Assembly: GCF_902833055.1 (NCBI RefSeq)
Contig: NZ_CADFEJ010000001.1
Span: forward strand, 248,001 to 312,000
From: Burkholderia territorii
Lineage (GTDB): Bacteria; Pseudomonadota; Gammaproteobacteria; Burkholderiales; Burkholderiaceae
Reading direction: 5' to 3'
Length of the DNA: 64,000 nt
Positions 55,717-64,000 of this stretch are shown one piece after another. The translations under genes and the position numbers were made by a program. Under the pieces are notes generated by a model that saw only the letters and a program-made list of their open reading frames with translations, was not told where the DNA came from and made no database searches. How positions within the stretch are numbered: the first letter of the stretch is position 1; every line of letters begins with the position of its first letter.

Positions 55717-57318
55717 TTATTGCTTCTTCAGGTTACGGTACGACACGAGATCGTTGATCGGCCCGACTTCGAGCCCGCTCACGCCGGGACGCGTCGCGAC
55801 CTGCGCCACTTTCTCGAACATGATGACGAACGGCGAACGGGCGAGCATGTCCTTCTGCATCGCCTGATACCGTTTCGCGCGTTGCGCGGCGGTCGGCTCG
55901 GCGAGCGCGGCGTCGGTCTCCTTCGTCAGTTGCGGAATGTCCCAGCTGTTGCGCCAGGCCAGCATTTTATAGCTCGACTTGTCGGAGTTGTCCGGGTTCC
56001 ATGCAAAGCCCTGCGCGTTGCTGTGCGGGTCGATGTAGTCGGCCGACCATTCGCCGATGTAGATGTCGTGCTGGCGTGCGCGGTATTTCGCGAGCGTTTG
56101 CTTGTTGTCGCCGGGGATCAACTGCACCTTGACGCCGGCTTGCGCGAAGTTCGCCTGCACGGCCTGCGCGATTTCCGTGTACGGATAGTCGTTGCGCACG
56201 TCCATCGTCACCGTGAAGCCGTTCGGCACGCCGGCTTTCGCGAGCAGCGCCTTCGCCTTCGCGACGTCGAGCTTGTACGGATTCGAATTCAGCGTGCCGA
56301 GGAAGCCTTCGGGCAGGAAGGTCTGGTGCACCTTGTAGGTCGTTTTCACGACATTGGTCTGGATTCCGGAATAGTCGACCAGCCACTTCAGCGCTTCCTG
56401 CACGTCGGGTTTCGCGAGCGTCGGGTTCTTCGTGTTCAGGCCGAGATACAGCAGCGTCGCCTGCGGCGATGCGGCGACCTTCGCCTTGCCCGATTTCACG
56501 ACCGACGCGAGATCGTCGGGGCTCAGGTCGCGCGCCGCGTCGACGTCGCCGTTTTCCAGCAGCAGGCGCTGGCTCGCCGCTTCGGGCACGTGGCGCAGCA
56601 CGATGCGCTTCATCGCGAGCGGCAGCCGGTAGCCGTCGAAGCGCTGCAGCACGATGCTGTCGCTGGGCGACCACTTGACGAGCTTGTACGCGCCGGAGCC
56701 GGCTTCGTTGGTCTTCAGCCATGCGTTGCCGAAGTCGTTGCCCTGCTGATGCGACAGCAGCAATTTCTTGTCGACCACCGACGCGGGCCACGAGCCGAGC
56801 ACGTTCAGCACGAAGGTCGGTGCGTATTTGTGGTCGGTCGTGATCGACACAGTCTGGTCGTCGAGCTTCTTCACGTTCGCGACGACGTTCGCCTTCGTGA
56901 GGCCGATGCCGGTCAGCACGGCGGCCGGGCCCTTGTCGAGCAGCACCGCGCGCTGGATCGACCACGCGACGTCGTCGGCCGTCAGCGGGTTGCCCGAGTG
57001 GAACTTGAGGCCCGGGCGCAGTTTGAACGTATAGGTCAGCCCGTCGGCGCTCACCGTCCACGACTGCGCAACGTCGCCGTTGAATTTCGACGGATCGCGC
57101 AGGTCGACGCGCACGAGGCGGTCGTACGTGTTCGCGACGTATTCTTCCGGCACCAGCTCATAGATCTCGCCCGGGTCGAGCGTCGTGAATTCGTCGAGCA
57201 GCGTGGCCATCACGAACATGTCCTTCGGCGTTTCCGCGCGGGCGGCGGAAAGCGGAACGGCGGTGAGCACGGATGCGGCGGCCAGCGCCGCGATGAGCCG
57301 GGAGGTCGGGAATTTCAT
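55717..57318 (-). CDS. periplasmic dipeptide-binding protein, DdpA/DppA-like
   Basis: A 533-residue extracytoplasmic binding protein with signal peptide 1-28 (AAASVLTAVPLSAARA). Typical SBP family 5 blocks: TLLDEFTTLDPGEIYEL, YTFKLRPGLKFHSGNPLTADDVAWS and a later FLPEGFLGT segment. It captures the peptide for the permease encoded just downstream. A second close copy lies at 61106-62695, with conserved blocks matching residue for residue over long stretches. Confidence 0.94.
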   Translation of the reverse strand: MKFPTSRLIAALAAASVLTAVPLSAARAETPKDMFVMATLLDEFTTLDPGEIYELVPEEYVANTYDRLVRVDLRDPSKFNGDVAQSWTVSADGLTYTFKLRPGLKFHSGNPLTADDVAWSIQRAVLLDKGPAAVLTGIGLTKANVVANVKKLDDQTVSITTDHKYAPTFVLNVLGSWPASVVDKKLLLSHQQGNDFGNAWLKTNEAGSGAYKLVKWSPSDSIVLQRFDGYRLPLAMKRIVLRHVPEAASQRLLLENGDVDAARDLSPDDLASVVKSGKAKVAASPQATLLYLGLNTKNPTLAKPDVQEALKWLVDYSGIQTNVVKTTYKVHQTFLPEGFLGTLNSNPYKLDVAKAKALLAKAGVPNGFTVTMDVRNDYPYTEIAQAVQANFAQAGVKVQLIPGDNKQTLAKYRARQHDIYIGEWSADYIDPHSNAQGFAWNPDNSDKSSYKMLAWRNSWDIPQLTKETDAALAEPTAAQRAKRYQAMQKDMLARSPFVIMFEKVAQVATRPGVSGLEVGPINDLVSYRNLKKQ

Positions 57319-57386
57319 GGGCGCTTCTCCATCTGTCGTTTGAGTCGTTGAACGTGAACGTGCATGAAAAAGGTTGGGCGACGTCG

Positions 57387-57950
57387 TTACATGAGGCGCC
57401 ACGGGCCGCTCGCCGCATTGTCGATCGGCGGCAGCGCGCGCGAACCGGGAAGTTCGTAGTGCCACCACTCGCTGTCGATATGCGCGAAGCCGGCCGCATG
57501 CATCACGCCGAGCAGCAGCAGCCGGTTGCGTTGCACCTGCTCGGGCAAGCCCGCGTGAAAGTGGCCCGACGCCGCGATCATCTCGTCGAAGCCGGTGCCC
57601 ATGTCGAGCGGCTCGCCGTTCGCGCCGACGAGCGTCAGGTCGAGCGCGGTGCCGCGGCTGTGGTTCGAGCCGCGGCCGAGATCGGCGACGAAGTTCGGAT
57701 CGGGCAGGAAATCCCACAGCACCTGCTGCGCCTGCGGCGGCCGGTACGCGTCGTAGATGCGCAGCGTGAAGCCGGCCTGCGCGGCGACGTCGACCGCGCG
57801 GCGCAACGCGGCTTCGGCCGGCTCCAGCAGCAGACAGTGCGCGTTGCGGTAGATCGGCTTGCCGGTCAGGTTGCGCTCGGTCGCGTAGACGAGATCGATC
57901 TCGACGCGATGCGTGGCGGGCGTGATTTCGACGAGGCGGTGATGGGTCAT
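57387..57950 (-). CDS. ddpX: D-alanyl-D-alanine dipeptidase (VanX family)
   Basis: A 187-residue cytoplasmic zinc peptidase that cleaves D-Ala-D-Ala. The SNHSRGTALDL block supplies His97 and Asp104, and EWWHYE supplies Glu161 and His164; the spacings 7 and 3 match VanX. Arg70 in YRPP is the conserved transition-state residue. Placed between the RpiR regulator and the binding protein in one operon, it lets the cell feed on D-Ala-D-Ala from wall turnover. Confidence 0.93.
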   Translation of the reverse strand: MTHHRLVEITPATHRVEIDLVYATERNLTGKPIYRNAHCLLLEPAEAALRRAVDVAAQAGFTLRIYDAYRPPQAQQVLWDFLPDPNFVADLGRGSNHSRGTALDLTLVGANGEPLDMGTGFDEMIAASGHFHAGLPEQVQRNRLLLLGVMHAAGFAHIDSEWWHYELPGSRALPPIDNAASGPWRLM

Positions 57951-57966
57951 CGGCGGTCCGGTTTGC

Positions 57967-58851
57967 TCAGGATTCGAATTGGTCGAACGTGCGTTGCAGT
58001 TCGCGGTTGCGTGCGACGCGCCGGTCGATCGCGGGACCGAGGCGGTCGACCACGGCGGTGATCAGCAGGTTGAACAGGCAGGTGAGCGGCGCGAGCGAAT
58101 CCCAGAACTGGCCGACGTCGGTCTTCACCTGCAGCAGGTCGGCCGGCCATTCGCGCGCCCACGGGCAATACAGATCGGTGACGAGCGCGAACGGCTGGCC
58201 GCGTTCGGCAGCGGCCTGGCAATAGCGGCGTGCGCTGCGCGAGTAGGCGCGCGTGTCGGTGACGATGCAGTACGGTCGCTCGAACTCGGAATTCAGCGAA
58301 TCGACGTACGAGCCCGACTGGCCGTCGGAATAGAACACGCGCGGGCGCAGGTATTCGAGATAGCTGCTGAATGCATTGCTGATGCCGCGGGTCGACTGGA
58401 TGCCGAGGATGAAGACGGCGTCGGCATGCGCGATCCGGTCCGCGACTTGCGCGAACACGGGTTCTTCGGCGAGCCGGTACACGTGGCGGATCGCGTCGAG
58501 CTCGCGGTCGAGCGACGATGCGAGCGCGCTGTTGCCGCGATCGCTGTCGCGCTCGCCGGCGGTCGTTTGCGTGGCGGCGCGGCGGTATTCGTCGAGGCGG
58601 TCGGTGATCATCCACGGGCGATCGCTGCCGCCGCGCAACTCGCGTTTCAGGTCGTCGAGATTGCGGTAACCGACGCTTCGCAGAAATCGTCCGACCGAAA
58701 TGCCGCTGGTGCCGGTCTGCTGCGCGATCTGGTCGGCGGTTTCGAGGCCGAGCCGATCGAGGTTCGCGAGCATGTAGCTTGCGATGCGCTTCGCGGTCGG
58801 CGTCAACTCGGCAAAGCGGGATTCGACGGTGTGGGCGAATGCGCAGGTCAT
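57967..58851 (-). CDS. MurR/RpiR family transcriptional regulator
   Basis: A 294-residue regulator: N-terminal helix-turn-helix (about 15-75, ASYMLANLDRLGLETADQIA, then GISVGRFLRSVGYRNLDDLK) and a C-terminal SIS phosphosugar-binding domain (about 125-260, FILGIQSTRGISNAFSSYLEYL). RpiR-type proteins sense sugar phosphates or wall amino sugars. First gene of the peptide-uptake operon, with ddpX 16 nt downstream, so it likely controls the operon. A three-unit repeat lies 155-220 nt upstream of it. Confidence 0.93.
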   Translation of the reverse strand: MTCAFAHTVESRFAELTPTAKRIASYMLANLDRLGLETADQIAQQTGTSGISVGRFLRSVGYRNLDDLKRELRGGSDRPWMITDRLDEYRRAATQTTAGERDSDRGNSALASSLDRELDAIRHVYRLAEEPVFAQVADRIAHADAVFILGIQSTRGISNAFSSYLEYLRPRVFYSDGQSGSYVDSLNSEFERPYCIVTDTRAYSRSARRYCQAAAERGQPFALVTDLYCPWAREWPADLLQVKTDVGQFWDSLAPLTCLFNLLITAVVDRLGPAIDRRVARNRELQRTFDQFES

Positions 58852-59004
58852 TGCGGTGTTAGATCGTTGTCATTCGGTGGTTCATTGTCATCCATCTAAC
58901 AAAGCCAAAATCTTGGGCGCCAGCGAATAAAAACTATTGCGTATCGAAGGGTGATAGATGTGGGGGGCGTTTCGACGACAGTCCGGGCGAACAGCGCGGG
59001 AATG

Positions 59005-59073
59005 TATTTCTGTCAGAGATATTCTGCATTTATGCCTGTCAGGGATAATTTGCGTTTATGCCTGACAGAAATA
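59005..59073. repeat. three CTGTCAG-type units spaced 26 bp apart
   Basis: CTGTCAG at 59010 and 59036 and the inverted CTGACAG at 59062, exactly 26 bp apart. The 26-bp units are similar along their length. The outer pair extends to a perfect 12-bp inverted repeat (TATTTCTGTCAG / CTGACAGAAATA). It lies in the 349-bp gap between the RpiR start and the glycosyltransferase stop, where nothing else is seen, and may be an operator array. Confidence 0.6.
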
Positions 59074-59200
59074 GGCTGCGCTCATTGCCCCACTGGATTC
59101 CCCGCCGCGAACTTCATTGTCAATACCCCTGCGTAACTCGGTCAGATCCTGCCGTCCGCCTGACGCCGGGCGCGCAAGCGTTCGACGCGCTGCCCACCGA

Positions 59201-60454
59201 CTACTGCTGCATGTCCGACGTCTCGCGCAGCCGCCAGATCGCATTGCACTGCTGGCCGCCGAGGCTCGTCGAGCGCAGCGTGACGACGGTGCCGGCCGCG
59301 ATCCGATACCAGAAGTGCGCCATCAGTTCGGTGCCCTTGCGCTGCGCCTGTCCGTCGATCATCACCTCGCATCGCAGCGGCGACGGCGAGCCGGACGGAT
59401 GCGTGATGTACACGTTCAGTCGCGCGATGTCGCGGGTCGCGGTCAACACGATCTCGTGGTTGCCGCTGCCGACGACCATCGTGCCGCCCGGTTCGTCGAT
59501 CGCCTGCAGATACGCGCCCGCGCTGCGCTCGACCGCGGCGGAAGTCACGGTCAGCCCGGATGAACGCATGAACGCGGTCGCGGCGATGCGCGCGGCGGCC
59601 GTGTCGCACGGCGACGGCGTGCCGTCCGACAGCGCGAACGGCACGCCGTCGCGCAACGCGGCGTCGACGTGGTTCGCGTAGTAGCGCCAGCGGTCGAGGA
59701 AGCGGATGTCACCGGTCATGTGCAGCGCGCGGATCGGTTCACCCTGGTAACGCAGTGTCGTGGTGCCGTTGCCCGAGTCGAACGATTCGTGAATGCCGTA
59801 CTTGCTGACGAAGTTCTGAACCGGGTCGAGCAATGCGGTTTCGCCGCGTGCGCTCCACAGATGCAGGAACGTCGTGTCGATGCCGAAGCATTCCTGGAAG
59901 TCGGTGCCGATGCGGGCGACGCAGTCGCGCAGATGCGTCGCGAAGCGCGCCCATGCGCTGGCCGTGCCGGCGACGAGGCCCGCCTGCAGCGCACCGCCGT
60001 GACGTGCCTGCACCTCGTCGACGACGAGGCGCCAATGCTCGTCGCGCCGCTCGCCGATCAGCGGCGTGACCACGAACGTGCAGAACAGCGGGTCGGGGCA
60101 GGCATACAGGCGATCGTCGGCGATCCGGGAGAACAGGTCGAACGACGGCGCGCAGAACCAGATGTCCGCGTCGTACAGCGCGAGTTTCGTGATGTGCGGA
60201 TTGCGCGCGCAATAGTCGGCGGCCTCGATGAAGCGGCCGACCGGCAGCGCATGCGCGCTCGATGCTTCGATGACCTCGACCGACTGGCTTTCCAGGATGC
60301 GCCGCTTGTGCCCGGACAGCCCGTAACCGATGACGGCCACCTGCCCGTCGTAACCCGTGTGCCGCAGCGACAGCAGGAACGGCACGAGCATCTCGTACCA
60401 CGCGCGATTGTTGTCGTTGATCGCCACGCAGACCGCGTGCCCGTTCGAATGCAT
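59201..60454 (-). CDS. glycosyltransferase-like protein
   Basis: A 417-residue protein. The first 280 residues resemble a nucleotide-diphospho-sugar transferase: Rossmann-like start (HAVCVAINDNNRAWYEM), the DxD motif in LALYDADIWFC at about 92-102, and later LRYQGEPIRALHMTG. The final about 130 residues, from SSGLTVTSAAVERS, look like a separate beta-sandwich of unknown type (block YITHPSGSPSPLRCEV). No membrane segment. Start ATG with GGGAGG in front. Last gene in an operon with a methyltransferase and a dipeptide-binding protein. Confidence 0.72.
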   Translation of the reverse strand: MHSNGHAVCVAINDNNRAWYEMLVPFLLSLRHTGYDGQVAVIGYGLSGHKRRILESQSVEVIEASSAHALPVGRFIEAADYCARNPHITKLALYDADIWFCAPSFDLFSRIADDRLYACPDPLFCTFVVTPLIGERRDEHWRLVVDEVQARHGGALQAGLVAGTASAWARFATHLRDCVARIGTDFQECFGIDTTFLHLWSARGETALLDPVQNFVSKYGIHESFDSGNGTTTLRYQGEPIRALHMTGDIRFLDRWRYYANHVDAALRDGVPFALSDGTPSPCDTAAARIAATAFMRSSGLTVTSAAVERSAGAYLQAIDEPGGTMVVGSGNHEIVLTATRDIARLNVYITHPSGSPSPLRCEVMIDGQAQRKGTELMAHFWYRIAAGTVVTLRSTSLGGQQCNAIWRLRETSDMQQ

Positions 60455-60480
60455 GGTGCCTCCCGTAGCGCGTGCGCGGC

Positions 60481-61023
60481 TCAATAACCGACGTGACGCT
60501 CGCAGACGACCGCGCCGCAGCCGCGACTGTCGTGATACGTGATGTGAAACTGCTTGTTGTCCCACAGCCATTGGAATACGGCCTGGTAGACGCCCGACGT
60601 GTTCATGTCGTGCAGCACGATCTTCTTGCGCGCGAGCGGGCCGAACCGGTTCAGTTCGGCGAGCGTTTGCTCGTACGTGTGCGTGGTGTCGATGAACAGC
60701 AGGTCGGACGCAAGCGGCTCCATCGCGAGATCGTCGGCGATCCTGAATTCGAAGTCGACCGCCAGTGCCTTCGCCGCGTGCTTCAGCTCGTCCTGGATGT
60801 GGAAATACTGATCGGTGATGTCGACCGATACGAGCCGTTTCGGCTGCGCGAGCATGAAGGCCGTGGTAGTCAGGCCGGTGAATACGCCCAGCTCGACGAT
60901 GCTGTCGCAACCTTGCGCGGTGCGGGTGTAGAAGTCGAAGCGCGACGGGCTGTCGCCGAGCCAGCCGATCGGTTCGATCTTGTACTGGAGAAATTCCAGG
61001 CGCAGTTCCTGTAATGAGCGCAT
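60481..61023 (-). CDS. class I SAM-dependent methyltransferase
   Basis: A 180-residue methyltransferase of the small Methyltransf_24/cephalosporin-hydroxylase-like type. The SAM motif reads SIVELGVFTGLTTTAFML at about 41-58, the acidic end of strand 2 is SVDIT, and the last core block LLFIDTTHTYEQ is near 108. Its substrate may be the sugar or product made by the adjacent glycosyltransferase, 26 nt downstream. The binding-protein gene lies 82 nt upstream. Confidence 0.82.
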   Translation of the reverse strand: MRSLQELRLEFLQYKIEPIGWLGDSPSRFDFYTRTAQGCDSIVELGVFTGLTTTAFMLAQPKRLVSVDITDQYFHIQDELKHAAKALAVDFEFRIADDLAMEPLASDLLFIDTTHTYEQTLAELNRFGPLARKKIVLHDMNTSGVYQAVFQWLWDNKQFHITYHDSRGCGAVVCERHVGY

Positions 61024-61105
61024 TGCGTAGTCCCCGAGCGAAGCGTGTTGGATGATGACCGCGCCCGCGCGCCGGCATCGCCGGCCGCGCGGGCAGCGTC
61101 GCGAC

Positions 61106-62695
61106 TTACTTTTTCAGCGTACGGTACGACACGAGATCGTTGATCGGCCCGATTTCCGGCCCGGTCGTGCCGGGGCGCGTCGCGACCTGCACGACCTTCT
61201 CGAACATGATGACGAACGGCGAGTTCGCGAGCACGGCCTTCTGCAGTGCCTCGTAACGCTGCGCGCGCTTCGCGGGCGACGGCTCGACGAGCGCGGCCTC
61301 GGTGTCCTTCGTCAGTTGCGGGATGTCCCAGCTGTTGCGCCACGCGAGCATCTTCGTCTTCGACTGGTCGGAATTGTCGGGATTCCACGCGAAGCCGCGC
61401 GCGTTGCTGTTCGGGTCCATGTAGTCGGGCGACCATTCGCCGATGAAGATGTCGTGCTGGCGCGCGCGGTATTTGCCGATCGCCTGCTTCGCATCGCCGG
61501 GAATCAGCTTCACGCGAATGCCGCCCTGCGCGAAGTTCGCCTGCAGTGCCTGCGCGATCTCGAGGTACGGGTAATCGTTCGGCATGTCCATCGTCACGTC
61601 GAAGCCGTTCGGCAAGCCGGCCTTCGCGAGCAGCGCCTTCGCCTTCGCGACGTCGAGCTTGTACGGGTTCGCGTTCAGCGTGCCGAGGAAGCCTTCGGGC
61701 AGGAAGGTCTCGTGCACTTTGTACGTCGTGCTGACGATGTTGCGCTGGATGCCGTCGTAGTCGACCAGCCACTTCATCGCCTGTTGTACCTCGGGCTTCG
61801 CGAGATTCGGATTCTTCGTGTTCAGGCTCAGGTACAGCAGCGCGGACACCGGCCACGACGCGACCTTGATCTTGCCCGCCTTGGTCAGCGCGGCCAGGCT
61901 GTCGGGGCTCAGGTTGCGCGCCGCGTCGACGTCGCCGTTCTCGAGCAGCAGCCGCTGCGCGGAGGCCTCGGGCACGTGGCGCAGCACGACGCGCTTCATC
62001 GGGTACGGCGCGCGGTACTGGTCGAAACGCTGCAGCACGATGCTTTCGTTCGGCGTCCACTTGACGAGCTGGTACGGGCCCGAGCCCGCATCGTTGGTCC
62101 TCAGCCACGCGCTGCCGAAATCGTTGCCTTGCTGGTGCGACATCAGCAGCTTCTTGTCGAGCACCGACGCCGGACACGCGCTCAGCACGTTGAGCACGAA
62201 GCTCGGCGCGTACTTGCGGTCGGTTTCGAGCACGAAGGTTTGCGCGTCGATCGCACGCACCTTCTGCATCACGTTCGCCTTCGTGAGGCCGAGATCGGCG
62301 AGCACGCCGGCCGGGCCCTTGTCGAGCAGGATGGTGCGCTGCAGCGACCACGCGACGTCGTCGGCGGTGACCGGGTTGCCCGAGTGGAACGTGACGCCGG
62401 GGCGCAGCTTGAACGTGTAGGTGACGCCGTCGGCGCCGACCGACCATGATTGTGCGATCTGCCCGTCGAAGCGCGTCGGATCCTTCAGGTCGACCCGCAC
62501 GAGCCGTTCGTAGGTGTTCGCGACGTACTCGGACGGCACGAGCTCGTAGATTTCACTCGGATCGAGGGTCGTGAATTCGCCGAGCTGGGTGGCGACGACG
62601 AAGATGCCGGGCGGCGTCGCGGCCTGCGCCGGCAGCGCCGGAACGAGTGCGACGAGCGCGGCGCTGACGAACAGCCGGGACAGCAGATGCTTCAT
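61106..62695 (-). CDS. periplasmic dipeptide-binding protein, second copy
   Basis: A 529-residue SBP family 5 protein with signal peptide 1-25 (VALVPALPAQAAT). It matches the 55717-57318 gene in long blocks, for example EFTTLDPSEIYELVPSEYVA versus EFTTLDPGEIYELVPEEYVA. No permease or ATPase adjoins, so it most likely feeds the transporter of the first copy with a different peptide specificity. It leads an operon with the methyltransferase and glycosyltransferase. Confidence 0.93.
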   Translation of the reverse strand: MKHLLSRLFVSAALVALVPALPAQAATPPGIFVVATQLGEFTTLDPSEIYELVPSEYVANTYERLVRVDLKDPTRFDGQIAQSWSVGADGVTYTFKLRPGVTFHSGNPVTADDVAWSLQRTILLDKGPAGVLADLGLTKANVMQKVRAIDAQTFVLETDRKYAPSFVLNVLSACPASVLDKKLLMSHQQGNDFGSAWLRTNDAGSGPYQLVKWTPNESIVLQRFDQYRAPYPMKRVVLRHVPEASAQRLLLENGDVDAARNLSPDSLAALTKAGKIKVASWPVSALLYLSLNTKNPNLAKPEVQQAMKWLVDYDGIQRNIVSTTYKVHETFLPEGFLGTLNANPYKLDVAKAKALLAKAGLPNGFDVTMDMPNDYPYLEIAQALQANFAQGGIRVKLIPGDAKQAIGKYRARQHDIFIGEWSPDYMDPNSNARGFAWNPDNSDQSKTKMLAWRNSWDIPQLTKDTEAALVEPSPAKRAQRYEALQKAVLANSPFVIMFEKVVQVATRPGTTGPEIGPINDLVSYRTLKK

Positions 62696-62833
62696 GCGGG
62701 CTCCGTTGAAAGGGAATCGTGGTGCGATTCTCTCATCGACGGCAGCCCGGATGAAAAAATTCGACGAGCGCGCAGGTCGGCGCCCGGATGATGCGGGGTG
62801 CGGGCCGGGCGGGGCGCCCGGCACCGGCGGCGG

Positions 62834-63169
62834 TCAGATCACGCAGCGCGCGATCGCGAAGCGCATCGCTTCCTCGGCCGGCTCGTTGCCCGAGCCGCGC
62901 ACGACCTTGACGACCGAACCGTTGCCCGACGGCGTGAGCGTGACGAAATACGAGCGCGACCCGACGGTGATGTCGGTCACGCCGTTGTGCTGCGACTGCT
63001 CGGTGCCGGACAGGCGGCTGTAGAGGCAGTTTGCGATCGCGTAGGCCGGGCGCGCGGACGACACGTAGATCATCGGTGCCGAACCGGACGCGGCCGAATC
63101 GGACGAGGGCGCCGAGCCGCAGGCGGCGAGCAGGGCGGCGGGAAGGAGCAGCAGGAATCGTTTCATCAT
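62834..63169 (-). CDS. small lipoprotein, hypothetical (111 aa)
   Basis: A 111-residue lipoprotein: signal MMKRFLLLLPAALLAAC with lipid-attachment Cys17, followed by a short Ser/Ala linker. The body (YAIANCLYSRLSG, then ITVGSRSYFVTLTPSGNGSVVKVV) contains two more Cys and looks like a small beta-rich domain. No named family recognised. Two adjacent Met codons are possible starts. It stands alone between the second binding protein and the Arg/His-rich secreted protein. Confidence 0.7.
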   Translation of the reverse strand: MMKRFLLLLPAALLAACGSAPSSDSAASGSAPMIYVSSARPAYAIANCLYSRLSGTEQSQHNGVTDITVGSRSYFVTLTPSGNGSVVKVVRGSGNEPAEEAMRFAIARCVI

Positions 63170-63337
63170 CGGGATCGTCGTGTGTCTCGTGTCGAGGCTG
63201 GGGCGCGGGGTACGCGAAACGCGGAGCTTCGCGACGAAACCGCCGGAATCGTGCCGTTCCTGACGGTCGATTCGGGTGGCGGCTGACGTCGGAGTATACC
63301 CGCGGCATTCCACGCGATCTGCCTGCTGAAACGATTC

Positions 63338-63375
63338 GATACAACAAGCACCCGCTGCCGCATGGCGGCAGCGGG
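63338..63375 (-). terminator. likely terminator of the Arg/His-rich protein gene
   Basis: Perfect 10-bp stem CCCGCTGCCG / CGGCAGCGGG with a 5-nt loop; on the minus strand it is followed by TGCTTGTTG, a weak T run. Confidence 0.45.
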
Positions 63376-63410
63376 CGTTTCAAGCGATGGCGAATCGACG
63401 CTTGCCGGCG

Positions 63411-63740
63411 TTACTGGCCGATCTTGTGGCTGACCGCATTTTCCTGCTGGTTCAGCACGTGCTTTTCGCTCTGCGTAATGTGGCCGTGATCCTGCGCGGC
63501 CATGTCCCGCTCTTCCTGGCGGATCCTGCGGTCGTCACGATGCAGGCGCGCGGCCCGGGCGTGCGACATCTCGCCTTCCTTCACTTCGTGACGGATCCGG
63601 CGATTCTGGTTGGCGAGGCGCTGGTTGACCTCTTCGCGGCGCGGATGCGCTTGCTGCCACGGCGTTTCGGCGAACGCGGTGCCGGTCAGTACCGACATCA
63701 GGGTGGCGGCGATCGCGAGATGGCGGGTAAGGGCTCGCAT
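63411..63740 (-). CDS. secreted charged hypothetical protein (109 aa)
   Basis: A 109-residue exported protein; signal peptide 1-24 (LAIAATLMSVLTGTAFAET). The mature part is very rich in Arg, His, Glu and Gln (blocks RREEVNQRLANQNRRIRHEV and HRDDRRIRQEERDMAAQDHG) and is probably a long helix or coil. I do not know its family name. It may bind metal or nucleic acid, but nothing proves it. Confidence 0.7.
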   Translation of the reverse strand: MRALTRHLAIAATLMSVLTGTAFAETPWQQAHPRREEVNQRLANQNRRIRHEVKEGEMSHARAARLHRDDRRIRQEERDMAAQDHGHITQSEKHVLNQQENAVSHKIGQ

Positions 63741-63900
63741 GACGTTTTCTCCTGTCGTTGCGCGTCACGAAACGTGCGCGCTTGTCGAAAAAACGCTGCG
63801 AGGGCCGCGACTGTTGACGTTTCCGGCTGTATCGATTGCAAGTCTTCATTACAGCGGCCTGGCGGGCGGAGCGTGGGTGGCGCGTCGGCCGTCGAGCCCG
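63741..63900. other. short intergenic spacer
   Basis: Promoter region for the secreted charged protein; no gene or structured element seen. Confidence 0.4.
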
Positions 63901-64000
63901 TCAGGTGAGCCGATACGCGGGGCCCGGTGTCAGTTCCGCCGGCAACGGTTCGCGGTTCAGTTCGAGCAGCGTGCGCTCGATCGTCCGCGTCATCGCGTCG
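63901..64000 (-). CDS. C-terminal fragment of an unidentified protein
   Basis: The last 32 codons of a minus-strand gene that continues past the right edge; the stop TGA is at 63901-63903. The visible end reads MTRTIERTLLELNREPLPAE and then LTPGPAYRLT. No domain can be assigned from this length. Confidence 0.4.
   Translation of the reverse strand, partial: DAMTRTIERTLLELNREPLPAELTPGPAYRLT

Overview
The window is high-GC proteobacterial DNA whose gene families, porin type, PenA-like beta-lactamase homologue, spare groESL pair and codon choice point to Burkholderia, most likely the B. cepacia complex. That assignment rests on family recognition, not on a database search. About 60 protein genes are supported. 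I found no rRNA, tRNA, CRISPR array, insertion sequence or phage module. Both ends cut through genes: a large NAD-glutamate dehydrogenase on the left and an unidentified C-terminus on the right.

Layout. 1-2.3 kb: start of the glutamate dehydrogenase, then a visibly AT-richer patch with three small minus-strand genes of unknown function. 2.3-9.4 kb: tautomerase, class II aldolase, urea transporter and a glycolipid-binding-like protein, then a tight four-gene operon (Baeyer-Villiger-type monooxygenase, SDR, diiron-like hydrolase, epoxide-hydrolase-like alpha/beta hydrolase) with a palindromic operator over its promoter. 9.5-16.8 kb: lysoplasmalogenase-like protein, orphan sulfonate-binding protein, MerR and GNAT pair, LysR divergent from a quinone reductase, and a DHA2 efflux pump. 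16.9-21.3 kb: chemotaxis receptor behind a sigma-28-like promoter, a NERD-helicase, and a BetR-receiver regulator. 21.8-29.6 kb: small hypotheticals, then a stress and metal block (groES-groL paralogues, DUF892 ferritin-like protein, manganese catalase, low-affinity iron permease family protein, Nramp transporter).

29.6-38.8 kb: two orphan genes, one directly under a LexA (SOS) box, then an FAD oxidoreductase, a potassium channel with a TrkA-N domain, a diguanylate cyclase, a cupin, an SDR, and a probable OpgC-esterase pair. 39.1-47.4 kb: porin, LysR/aldo-keto reductase pair, TauE exporter, a large lipoprotein with a LacI-type palindrome upstream, a SnoaL-like protein and a LysR. 47.5-51.9 kb: a 36-residue membrane peptide, an NlpD-like lipoprotein, a class A beta-lactamase homologue that has lost its catalytic serine and lysine, a LysR, a fimbrial-like secreted protein and a GlsB/YeaQ protein. 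51.98-58.85 kb: a complete D-Ala-D-Ala/dipeptide utilisation operon (RpiR regulator, DdpX peptidase, binding protein, two permeases, two ATPases). 59.2-62.7 kb: a second copy of that binding protein, in an operon with a methyltransferase and a glycosyltransferase. The window ends with two small secreted proteins.

A theme in the right half is the cell envelope and peptidoglycan turnover: an amidase-activator-like protein, a penicillin-recognising fold that cannot hydrolyse, and uptake and cleavage of D-Ala-D-Ala. The most unusual single objects are the active-site-dead beta-lactamase homologue, the SOS-boxed orphan gene, the receptor mRNA that would begin with a terminator-like hairpin, the receiver with Glu at the phospho-acceptor position, and the three-unit CTGTCAG repeat upstream of the RpiR gene.
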